From Andreprevotia chitinilytica DSM 18519 (GTDB lineage: Bacteria > Pseudomonadota > Gammaproteobacteria > Burkholderiales > Chitinibacteraceae), in contig NZ_JONM01000002.1 in NCBI RefSeq assembly GCF_000711875.1, forward strand, positions 66,769 to 130,768: a stretch of DNA of 64,000 bases, given 5' to 3'. Each line of letters starts with the position of its first letter. Position 1 is the first letter of the stretch. Made by a program: the position numbers and the translations under genes. Below are positions 57,126 to 64,000 of this stretch, in pieces. Below the pieces are notes generated by a model, which had not been told where the DNA came from, searched no databases, and saw nothing but the letters and a program-made list of their open reading frames with translations.

Positions 57126-58022
57126 ATGGAACCGTCCGCCACACCACGCCCCAACGTTGAAGCCTTCTTCGACCCCCGCACCTCGACCATCAGCTACGTG
57201 GTGTACGACCAGCCGGGCGGTAGCGCCGCGATTATTGATCCGGTACTCGATTACGAACCCAAGTCCGCCCGGACCACGCCCGTGCAGGCACAGCGCATCG
57301 CCGCTTTTGTGCGCGAACAGTCTCTGCAGGTCGAATGGATTCTGGAAACGCATGCGCATGCCGATCATCTGTCTGGCGCTGCTTGGTTGCAGGCGGAATT
57401 GGGTGGGCGGATCGCCATTGGTCAGCACATCACTCAGGTACAAGACGTGTTCAAGAAGCTGTACGGGCTAGGCGACGATTTCGTGGCCGATGGCAGCCAG
57501 TTCGATGCGCTGATCGACGATCAGGCCACTTTCCAGATCGGTACGCTGACCGCGCAGGCGCTACCGGTGCCCGGCCATACGCCCGCTGATCTGGCCTATT
57601 TGATCGGCGATGCGCTGTTCGCCGGCGATACGCTGTTCATGCCCGATGTCGGCAGCGCCCGTTGCGACTTCCCCGGTGGCGATACCGGCCAGATGTACGA
57701 CTCGGTGCAGCGCCTTTACACCTTGCCGGACGACACCCGCTTTTTCGTTTGCCACGATTATTTGCCGGAAGGGCGTTGCGACGTCCGCTGGGAAAGCTCG
57801 ATCGGCGCGCAAAAAGCCGGCAACATCCACCTGAATGCTGCAACCACGCGGGAACAGTTTGTCGCGCTGCGCAGCACGCGGGATGCCACGCTGGAGATGC
57901 CGGTCTTGATCCTGCCCGCCTTGCAGGTCAATATCCGCGCCGGCCACCTGCCCGAGCCGGAAGCAAACGGCAGCCGTTATCTGAAGATTCCGCTCAACGC
58001 CCTGTTCAATCACCTGCAATAA
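57126..58022 (+). CDS. blh: MBL-fold persulfide dioxygenase (Blh/ETHE1-like)
   Basis: A 298-residue metallo-beta-lactamase fold protein. The metal motif is ETHAHADHLSG (His76, His78, Asp80, His81), with further ligands in PVPGHTPADL, LFAGDTLF and FVCHDY. The order matches Blh, the persulfide dioxygenase of BigR operons. It should oxidise glutathione persulfide to sulfite with O2 and one iron. No rhodanese domain is fused, unlike some Blh proteins. trxC follows after 18 bases. Confidence 0.92.
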   Translation: MEPSATPRPNVEAFFDPRTSTISYVVYDQPGGSAAIIDPVLDYEPKSARTTPVQAQRIAAFVREQSLQVEWILETHAHADHLSGAAWLQAELGGRIAIGQHITQVQDVFKKLYGLGDDFVADGSQFDALIDDQATFQIGTLTAQALPVPGHTPADLAYLIGDALFAGDTLFMPDVGSARCDFPGGDTGQMYDSVQRLYTLPDDTRFFVCHDYLPEGRCDVRWESSIGAQKAGNIHLNAATTREQFVALRSTRDATLEMPVLILPALQVNIRAGHLPEPEANGSRYLKIPLNALFNHLQ

Positions 58023-58040
58023 CGACGATAAGGACCTCAC

Positions 58041-58466
58041 ATGATCGTGCAATGCCCGCACTGCCACGCCGGCAACCGACTGGAAGCAGAACGGATCAAG
58101 GACGCGCCCAATTGCGGCGCCTGTCATCAGCCCTTGCTATTCGGCGCGCCCATCACGGCGACAGCAGAAAATTTCGCCAGCATCGTCAAACAATCCAAGG
58201 TGCCGGTGGTGGTGGATTTCTGGGCGACGTGGTGCGGCCCCTGCCAGTCGTTCGCACCAGCGTTTGCCTCGGCGGCGCAGCATTTTTCCGGCAAGGCGAT
58301 CTTCCTCAAGGTCGATACCGATGCGGAACAAACCTTGGCCGCCGAACACAAGATTCGCAGCATTCCCACGCTGATCGCTTTCGATCGCGGCCAACCGATC
58401 GAGCGGCTGAATGGCGCGATGTCAGCCGGGCAGTTCAAGGCGTGGGTGATGGGATTTGTCGACTGA
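58041..58466 (+). CDS. trxC: Thioredoxin 2 (TrxC)
   Basis: A 141-residue protein. An N-terminal zinc ribbon holds Cys5/Cys8 (CPHC) and Cys25/Cys28 (CGAC). The thioredoxin fold follows with WATWCGPCQSF (Cys65/Cys68) and the cis-proline IRSIPTLIAF. This is the TrxC plan. It probably reduces per- or polysulfides formed during sulfide stress, given its position in the same transcript as the dioxygenase. Confidence 0.93.
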   Translation: MIVQCPHCHAGNRLEAERIKDAPNCGACHQPLLFGAPITATAENFASIVKQSKVPVVVDFWATWCGPCQSFAPAFASAAQHFSGKAIFLKVDTDAEQTLAAEHKIRSIPTLIAFDRGQPIERLNGAMSAGQFKAWVMGFVD

Positions 58467-58625
58467 TGTTGGTGACGCATGTTGCATGCATCACATTTCA
58501 AACGGCATTCGATATGCTTACGCCAAATTTGTGAATGGTTTCACTTTTGCGAAGAGTATTGATTCGATAGGATGGCGGCATCTTTTTGCAGCTGCCGTTA
58601 TCCATTCTCGAATCAGGGGTTTTTC

Positions 58626-59294
58626 ATGTTCAAACTCGGCCATATCGCCGCTTCACTGTGTTTTCTTGCTGCACCGGCATTTGCCTTCGATTTTGATTCC
58701 GTGATGGATTCGGTCAACAAGGCCGTAGATACCGTCAAGCATGTTGGCTCCGTGGGGTCGTCGTCGGATAGCAGTTCGGGCGGTTCGGGTTCCAGTGGCG
58801 GCAGCAATAGTGGCTCTGGCGCCAATTCGCCCAACAAGATCAAAACGGCACGCAGTTCGCCCATTGATGGCTTGGCCGATGCGCAATTGAGCGAATCAGA
58901 TCATCGCTACAAGGAAATGGACGAATACACCGTCTTGTTGAGCCGCCCAGCACTGAATAATGATGGTTCGATCCGGGTCGCCAATTCGAAAGTGGTGCGT
59001 GGCCAGGTGTTTCACGATCTGTATGAGCACCCTGATCGGCAGAGCACGCTGCAGGTTTGGGAGGGATATAAGCAGCAGCTGAAAGACAACGGCTATAAGT
59101 TCGAATTCGTCTGCGCCAAGCCATGCACGACCGATGCCAATATCTGGTACAAGGTCAGCGAGCTGATCGTGTACAACAAATCCGATAGTTACGTGGTGGC
59201 GTCCAAAGGCAATACCTATGTTGCGATTACAGTAGGCGAAATCAGTGGGCATCCGCGTTCAAGCGTGGATGTGGTGCAGACTGCCGCCAATTGA
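58626..59294 (+). CDS. Exported protein of unknown function
   Basis: A 222-residue protein with a signal peptide (MFKLGHIAASLCFLAAPAFA). A Ser/Gly-rich linker (about 47-70) separates a short helix from a C-terminal folded part. The latter starts ESDHRYKEMDEYTVLLSRPAL and contains FVCAKPCTTDANIWYKVSELI and VAITVGEISG. I do not recognise the family; the layout recalls exported proteins of the DUF4892 kind, but this is a weak comparison. The start at 58626 sits at the signal peptide. A terminator follows 19 bases after the stop. Confidence 0.75.
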   Translation: MFKLGHIAASLCFLAAPAFAFDFDSVMDSVNKAVDTVKHVGSVGSSSDSSSGGSGSSGGSNSGSGANSPNKIKTARSSPIDGLADAQLSESDHRYKEMDEYTVLLSRPALNNDGSIRVANSKVVRGQVFHDLYEHPDRQSTLQVWEGYKQQLKDNGYKFEFVCAKPCTTDANIWYKVSELIVYNKSDSYVVASKGNTYVAITVGEISGHPRSSVDVVQTAAN

Positions 59295-59313
59295 AGGCCT
59301 GCATGAGTTGCAT

Positions 59314-59341
59314 AAAAAGCCCGGATCAACCGGGCTTTTTT
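59314..59341. terminator. Bidirectional rho-independent terminator
   Basis: AAAAAGCCCGG and CCGGGCTTTTT flank a five-base loop. It serves the exported protein gene on the left and the small gene at 59368-59715 on the right. Confidence 0.88.
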
Positions 59342-59367
59342 ATTGCGCAGAATGTGAGGGAATTCTT

Positions 59368-59715
59368 TCACACCACCAGCGAAATGATCGTGCCGACGGT
59401 AGCCGCAGCAGCAAGCCATTTGCCGGCGCTGTAATAGCCGTCGCTGTGCTGGTCTTGCGCCTCGGGATGCTCCAGCCCCAATGCGCCATAGGCAAACGAT
59501 TTGATTGGCTGTGGAGTGTTGGAGGCATTTGTTTCGCTGCCTTTGGCATCGGTTCCAGTTTCGCCAGATGATGTCTTGGCTGCACCGTCCGGCGTCGATT
59601 TGACGGTTGTCGTGCCTGTTGCGGTATCTGCTTGTTCTGCAGCGGCTTTGCGCGGTGTCGTGGTTCGGTCCAGTGCCGGATTGAATGCTGCGCTGCTTGT
59701 TTTTCCGATCTCCAT
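59368..59715 (-). CDS. Small Thr/Ala-rich protein with C-terminal membrane segment
   Basis: A 115-residue protein of unknown family. The first ~65 residues are low-complexity (Thr, Ala, Ser, Gly) and probably unstructured. A defined segment, IKSFAYGALGLEHPEAQDQHSDGYYSAGKWLAAAATVGTIISLVV, follows and ends in one membrane helix. A GAGGG ribosome site lies before the ATG, and the shared terminator follows the stop. Both support a real gene. No neighbour points to a role. Confidence 0.6.
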   Translation of the reverse strand: MEIGKTSSAAFNPALDRTTTPRKAAAEQADTATGTTTVKSTPDGAAKTSSGETGTDAKGSETNASNTPQPIKSFAYGALGLEHPEAQDQHSDGYYSAGKWLAAAATVGTIISLVV

Positions 59716-60071
59716 GAGGCCCTCGCTTTGTTGAATCAGGCTGCTTGATATTTAAAGCTTACAAGCATGATTATCGGTGGGGCCAATCATCTCTGTAATC
59801 AATTTTGTAGCCGGTTTTTGACAGTGCTTAAAATTGTCTCAGCAAATGCTTGATATAAGGCAGGCTTGAATGATTCAGCAATCAGCTCAAGATGCTGGAA
59901 TTACTTCATTGTTGACGTCTGATTGGCGATTTTTCGGGATGGCATCCCAATCGTGATGAATGACGATATTGCTATTGTTCAGATACATTTCTATTCGGCT
60001 GACACCCTGCATGCTGGCATAGCCGGATTGGTCGAAATGAATCGGCAGCGTTTGCCGTGCGAGTGGACGCA
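59716..60071. other. Intergenic region before the PBP7 terminator
   Basis: About 355 bases, more AT-rich than average around 59740-59950. It holds no frame with a ribosome site or family signal. It probably contains the promoter of the small gene at 59368. Confidence 0.5.
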
Positions 60072-60098
60072 AAAACGCCCGGAAAATCCGGGCGTTTT
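60072..60098 (-). terminator. Rho-independent terminator of the PBP7-type gene
   Basis: AAAACGCCCGG and CCGGGCGTTTT flank a short A/T loop. On the minus strand a T-run follows. It lies 35 bases after the endopeptidase stop codon. Confidence 0.85.
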
Positions 60099-60133
60099 GC
60101 ATGGGCGAACGAAAGATCGGAACGAGCGTTAAA

Positions 60134-61192
60134 TCAACCCGCCCGCAATTTGGCCGACGGGCTGTTTTCCAGCCACTTGCGCACGCGGGCGGCGTCGCCA
60201 ATGCGGGTGTATTTGCCGTTCGAATCCATCAGGATCATCACGACGGGGGTATCTTCGATATTGGCCTGCATCACCAGGCAACGGCCAGCTTCGTTGATGA
60301 AGCCGGTTTTCGATACGCCGATCTGCCAGTCGTCTTCCTTCACCAAGGGGTTGGTGTTGCGGAACACCAGCTCGCGGCCGGTGATGTTGGAGACGAAGCT
60401 GTATTCGCTCGACGTGGTGAACTGATGAATCTCGGCGTACTTGTGCGCGGCCTTCACCATTTGCACCAGATCGCGCGGAGTTGATACGTTGCTTGGCGTG
60501 AGGCCGCTGGAATCGAAGAAGCGCGTGCTACGCATGCCGAGCTGGTTCGCCTTCTCGTTCATCTTGCGGATGAACAAATCGCGACCGCCCGGATAAGTGC
60601 GGGACAGCGCGGCGGCGGCGCGGTTTTCCGACGACATCAGCGCCAGCAACATGACTTCAGCACGGGTCAGCGTGGTGCCGACGGTGAGGCGTGAATGGGT
60701 GTTCTTGAGCGAATCGGCGTCGTCTTCGCTGATCGTGATCAACTCGTTGAGCGGCAGGTGCGCATCGAGCGTGACCATGGCCGTCATCAGTTTGGTGATC
60801 GACGCGATCGGCATCACGTTGTCGGCGTTCTTTTCGTAAATGACTTCGCCGCTTTGCTCGTTCACAACGAGTACGCCGGACGACTGTACGCCAGGGTGAT
60901 CGAGCGTGCTTGGGTCAGCCATGGCCTTGGAAACATGAACATGCCGCCGTGCGCTGGCAATGGCCTGCTTGGCGACGATGCCGTGCGATCTGGCGGCCAG
61001 CTTGGATTTCTTGCCGGAAACTGCCTTGGCGGATCGGCTGGAAGAAGGTTTCTTGACGACGATCTTTTTGGCCGATGACTTGGCAGCGGTCTTGCTGGAT
61101 GGGTGATGCTTGGTCGCTGCTTCAACGATGGACGGCAACAGCAATGCCGCCGCCGCAGTAACGGCGCAGACGAACAGGATAGGGCGGCGCAT
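60134..61192 (-). CDS. pbpG: D-alanyl-D-alanine endopeptidase (PBP7/PbpG type)
   Basis: A 352-residue exported S11-family peptidase. After the signal peptide (ending PSIVEA) a basic Lys/Ser-rich spacer of ~60 residues precedes the catalytic domain. The motifs are SITK (Ser131, Lys134), SEN (188-190) and KTG (295-297). Low-molecular-weight PBPs of this type cut D-Ala-meso-Dap cross-links. There is no C-terminal amphipathic anchor as in PBP5. The ATG at 61192 follows GGAGG; an upstream start is not needed. Confidence 0.93.
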   Translation of the reverse strand: MRRPILFVCAVTAAAALLLPSIVEAATKHHPSSKTAAKSSAKKIVVKKPSSSRSAKAVSGKKSKLAARSHGIVAKQAIASARRHVHVSKAMADPSTLDHPGVQSSGVLVVNEQSGEVIYEKNADNVMPIASITKLMTAMVTLDAHLPLNELITISEDDADSLKNTHSRLTVGTTLTRAEVMLLALMSSENRAAAALSRTYPGGRDLFIRKMNEKANQLGMRSTRFFDSSGLTPSNVSTPRDLVQMVKAAHKYAEIHQFTTSSEYSFVSNITGRELVFRNTNPLVKEDDWQIGVSKTGFINEAGRCLVMQANIEDTPVVMILMDSNGKYTRIGDAARVRKWLENSPSAKLRAG

Positions 61193-61474
61193 GATGAACC
61201 TCCGGCGTGCGCACAAGGCCAAAATCCCGAATGGGATATGCCTTATTTTTAATATCAGATAGGTCTTATTTTAAACCAGTCGAATCAAAAATGTCATGGT
61301 AAATCAAGCGTTACCAGCGGTTTTGAAAAGTGCTTCTTTAGAAATTGCGCCAACCTTGCGTCGGCTGCTGGATTTTTTTACGCTGCAGTGCAACAATTTG
61401 CGTCCATAATCATCCGCTGCCCTTTTCGGGGTACCTTTATATCCCCCGCTTATCTTTCGTGTGGAGCTGCTACG

Positions 61475-63181
61475 GTGTTGCAATCGAACTCGCTTGAATC
61501 CTTTTTCCAGCACCTCAACGACGCCAATGCGCGTTGGTGGCAAAGCTGGGGGCAATCCGTCGCCCCGCTGCAGCCGGCCACAGAGCTGGCTTTTCCACTG
61601 GCCCCTGGCCTGCCGGCCGAATGGCTGGAAACGCACGCCGACTACTACCGCCAGCATCTTGATCTCTGGCTCGGCTTGATTGGCGCCAAGCCGACAAACC
61701 TCATCGAGCCCGAGAAGGGCGACCGCCGCTTCAATGCGCCGGAGTGGGAACAGCCGCTGTACTCCTACCTGAAACAAAGCTACCTGTTGAGCTCACGCTG
61801 GTTGATGAATCTGGTCGGCCAGACGCAAGCCGACGATGCCACGCGTGAAAAGACGGCGTTCTTCGCCCGTCAGTATCTGGATGCGATCAGCCCGGCCAAC
61901 TTCGCGCTGACCAATCCGGAAGTCTTGAAGCTGGCGCTGGAAAGCAAGGGCGAGAGCTTGCATGAAGGCATGAAGAAGATGCTGGAAGACGTCCGCAAGG
62001 GCAGCATCACCATGACCGACGAAAGCCAGTTCGAAGTCGGCAAGAATCTGGCGGTGACGCCGGGCGCGGTGGTGTTCGAGAACGAGCTGTTCCAGCTGCT
62101 GCAATACACGCCGTCGACCGAAAAAGTCTTTGAAACGCCACTCTTGATCGTGCCGCCGTGCGTGAACAAGTACTACATCATGGATTTGCAGCCGGACAAC
62201 TCGATGGTGCGTTGGGTGGTCGAGCAAGGCCACACCACCTTCCTGGTGTCGTGGAAATCCATCGAGCCGGAACAAGGCAAGCTGGTGTGGGATGACTACG
62301 TTGAATCCGGCGTGATCAAGGCGGCCGAAGTGGTGCGCGAGATCAGCAAGCGCGAAAAGATGAACGTGCTGTCGTTCTGCATTGGCGGCGAGCTGGTGTC
62401 CACCGCCATTCCGGTCATGCAATCGCGCAATCTCGACTGGTTCGAATCGCTCACCCTGATGACGGTGATCATCGATCACACCGAACCGGGCGACATCAAG
62501 CATTTCATCGACTGGAACGTGGTCCGCGCCCGTGAAGCGCAGATGGAAACGGGCGGCGTGATCTCCGGCAAGGAGCTGGCCCGCACCTTCGCCGCACTAC
62601 GCGCCAACGACCTGATCTGGAACTACGTGGTCAACAACTACCTGAAAGGCAAGACCCCGCCGCCGTTCGATCTGCTGTACTGGAACAACGATTCGGCCAA
62701 CCTTGCGCTACCGATGCACACGTTCTTCCTCAAGAACATGTATCTGGAAAACAACCTGATCAAGCCGAATAGCTTCAGCCTGTGCGGCGTGCCGATCGAC
62801 CTGACCAAGATTACTCTGCCGACCTACGTGTTCGCAGCGCGCGAAGACCACATCGTGCCGTGGCAATCTGCCTATGGCACCACCAAGCTGTTCAAGGGGC
62901 CACTGCGCTTCGTGCTCGGCGCATCCGGCCATATCGCCGGCACCATCAACCCGGTCACGACCAACAAGCGCAACTATTGGGTGAACGACGAGTTGCCGGT
63001 CGAGCCGGACAGCTGGTTCGAGAAAGCCGAATCGCGCCCGGGTAGCTGGTGGCAGGATTGGGTCGTCTGGCTGGCACCGCGGGCCGGCAAGCAGGTTGCC
63101 GCGCCGAAAACGCTGGGCAGCCGCAGCTACAAACCGATCGAACCGGCGCCGGGCCGGTACGTGCAAGCGCGCCTCGCCTAA
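61475..63181 (+). CDS. phaC: Class I poly(3-hydroxyalkanoate) synthase PhaC
   Basis: A 568-residue PHA synthase. The N-terminal region has [17 protein letters not shown], typical of class I. The catalytic triad is Cys302 in the lipase-like box SFCIGG, Asp458 (REDHIVPW) and His486 ([10 protein letters not shown]). It polymerises 3-hydroxyacyl-CoA on PHA granules. The GTG at 61475 follows GGAG eight bases upstream and gives the expected length; an earlier in-frame start adds sequence unlike PhaC. Near the box, [10 protein letters not shown] and [12 protein letters not shown] differ from the usual GGTILATAL and LDFTDTG. phaA follows. Confidence 0.94.
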   Translation: MLQSNSLESFFQHLNDANARWWQSWGQSVAPLQPATELAFPLAPGLPAEWLETHADYYRQHLDLWLGLIGAKPTNLIEPEKGDRRFNAPEWEQPLYSYLKQSYLLSSRWLMNLVGQTQADDATREKTAFFARQYLDAISPANFALTNPEVLKLALESKGESLHEGMKKMLEDVRKGSITMTDESQFEVGKNLAVTPGAVVFENELFQLLQYTPSTEKVFETPLLIVPPCVNKYYIMDLQPDNSMVRWVVEQGHTTFLVSWKSIEPEQGKLVWDDYVESGVIKAAEVVREISKREKMNVLSFCIGGELVSTAIPVMQSRNLDWFESLTLMTVIIDHTEPGDIKHFIDWNVVRAREAQMETGGVISGKELARTFAALRANDLIWNYVVNNYLKGKTPPPFDLLYWNNDSANLALPMHTFFLKNMYLENNLIKPNSFSLCGVPIDLTKITLPTYVFAAREDHIVPWQSAYGTTKLFKGPLRFVLGASGHIAGTINPVTTNKRNYWVNDELPVEPDSWFEKAESRPGSWWQDWVVWLAPRAGKQVAAPKTLGSRSYKPIEPAPGRYVQARLA

Positions 63182-63372
63182 GTGCCCGCATGAATGTCCG
63201 CCCATCGTCGGGCGAATTTGTGCACTGCGTTTGAAAACACCGGGATCGTTTCCTAACCTGATTGTTCCACCGCACGACGGCAGCCATCGCGCTGCAATAA
63301 TGCGGCGCAACAATCGGGTGGTGGAATCTGTATTTACTGCGTTGTATCCGTTAAACCGCAAGGAAGAAGTCC

Positions 63373-64000
63373 ATGACTGAAATCGTGATCGTCGCCGCAC
63401 AACGTACCGCCCTTGGCAATTTCGGCGGCGCGCTCGCCAAGGTATCCGCGCCGGAACTGGGCGCCATCGTCATCAAATCGCTGCTGGAAAAGTCGGGTGT
63501 TGCCCCGGATGCCATCAGTGAAGTCATTCTCGGCAACGTTCTCACCGCTGGCCTCGGCCAGAACCCGGCCCGCCAGGCGTTGCGCCGCGCCGGCCTGCCA
63601 GATGCTACCCCTGGCCTGACCATCAACCAGGTTTGCGGCTCCGGTCTCAAGGCCGTTGCATTGGGCGTGCAAGCGATCCTCTCCGGTGAAAGCGATATCG
63701 TCATCGCCGGTGGCCAGGAAAACATGAGTGCCACGCCGCATATCCTGCCGGGCAGCCGCGATGGCTTCCGCATGGGCAATGCCCAACTGATCGACAGCAT
63801 GGTCTACGACGGCCTGACCGATGTGTACAACCAGTACCACATGGGTGTCACCGCTGAGAACATCGCCAAGAAATACAGCATCAGCCGTACCGAACAAGAC
63901 GAACTCGCGCTGTCTTCGCAACAAAAAGCCGCTGCCGCCCAGGCTGCCGGCCGTTTTGCCGATGAAATCGTGCCGGTCACCATTCCGCAGAAGAAGGGCG
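63373..64000 (+). CDS. phaA: Acetyl-CoA acetyltransferase PhaA (partial, continues past window)
   Basis: The first 209 codons of a biosynthetic thiolase. It starts MTEIVIVAAQRTALGNFGG and has the nucleophile Cys88 in INQVCGSGLKAVALG, with SGESDIVIAGGQENMSATPH and MGVTAENIAKKY in the usual places. It condenses two acetyl-CoA to acetoacetyl-CoA, the first step to 3-hydroxybutyrate units. The ATG at 63373 follows AAGGAAGAAG. It lies 191 bases after phaC in the same direction; the reductase gene phaB is expected beyond the window. Confidence 0.93.
   Translation, partial: MTEIVIVAAQRTALGNFGGALAKVSAPELGAIVIKSLLEKSGVAPDAISEVILGNVLTAGLGQNPARQALRRAGLPDATPGLTINQVCGSGLKAVALGVQAILSGESDIVIAGGQENMSATPHILPGSRDGFRMGNAQLIDSMVYDGLTDVYNQYHMGVTAENIAKKYSISRTEQDELALSSQQKAAAAQAAGRFADEIVPVTIPQKKG

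Noticed and set aside
59887-60201. Minus-strand frame of about 100 codons
   Set aside because: It runs through the endopeptidase terminator and the end of that gene, and has no signals.
1-64000. CRISPR arrays, rRNA genes, prophage or IS transposases
   Set aside because: None of the expected features (regular direct repeats, rRNA motifs, integrase or transposase motifs) was seen anywhere in the window.

Overview
The window looks like chromosomal DNA from a chitin-associated betaproteobacterium, probably Neisseriales/Chitinibacteraceae. The basis is a GC-rich genome with NarX/NarL next to moa genes, a class I PHA synthase next to a thiolase, a secreted protein with two chitin-binding (CBM5/12-like) modules, RlmJ, RdgC and BigR-type sulfur control. 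The taxonomic call is inference. Genes are dense on both strands. No prophage, transposase, rRNA or CRISPR array was seen. Several families of short palindromic or dispersed repeats fill the intergenic spaces.

Layout. 1-4.4 kb: end of moaA, then moaD and moaE (molybdopterin), narX and narL (nitrate sensing), and a GST-fold gene. 4.6-7.9 kb: a chemoreceptor, tRNA-Thr(UGU) with a nearby copy of its anticodon arm, and a hicAB toxin-antitoxin pair behind two palindromic operators. 7.9-13.9 kb: a minus-strand cluster of exported proteins with two caspase-fold peptidases, a lipoprotein resembling an inactive trypsin, an OmpA-type peptidoglycan binder and a small secreted protein. This is the least explained group in the window. 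14-20.1 kb: an inverted pair of ~200 bp dispersed elements, then TonB, ExbD, ExbB and a TonB-dependent receptor. Opposite them is a class A acid phosphatase preceded by a three-repeat Pho box. 20.4-29 kb: a YqjH-like siderophore-interacting protein with its YqjI-like PadR regulator, a MazG-like pyrophosphohydrolase, a parvulin isomerase, a TetR/thiolase/hydrolase unit sharing an operator motif, the OhrR/Ohr peroxide pair and a solute-binding protein.

29-40.5 kb: an AraC regulator, a second solute-binding protein, a diguanylate cyclase with a displaced inhibitory site, a second chemoreceptor, a ParE-like toxin with an unusually long antitoxin, a lipoprotein GH3 glycosidase, a LysR regulator facing a small monooxygenase-like gene, and rlmJ. 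40.8-50.9 kb: the modular chitin-binding protein, a TauD-family dioxygenase behind a clear sigma-54 promoter, a third solute-binding protein, a short orphan flagellin, Hsp20, rdgC, and a translationally coupled DUF2157/DUF4401/GDYXXLXY membrane operon. 51-64 kb: two exported proteins, an AraC-GyrI-type regulator, a sulfur module (SulP, two YeeE-like proteins and BigR on one strand; persulfide dioxygenase and thioredoxin 2 on the other), small hypothetical genes, a PBP7-type endopeptidase, and phaC followed by the start of phaA.

Main themes are anaerobic nitrate respiration support, sensing and signalling (two chemoreceptors, NarXL, c-di-GMP), nutrient scavenging (phosphate, iron, sulfonate or sulfate ester, chitin), sulfide and peroxide detoxification, and carbon storage. 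No searches were run. Family names rest on motifs read by eye.
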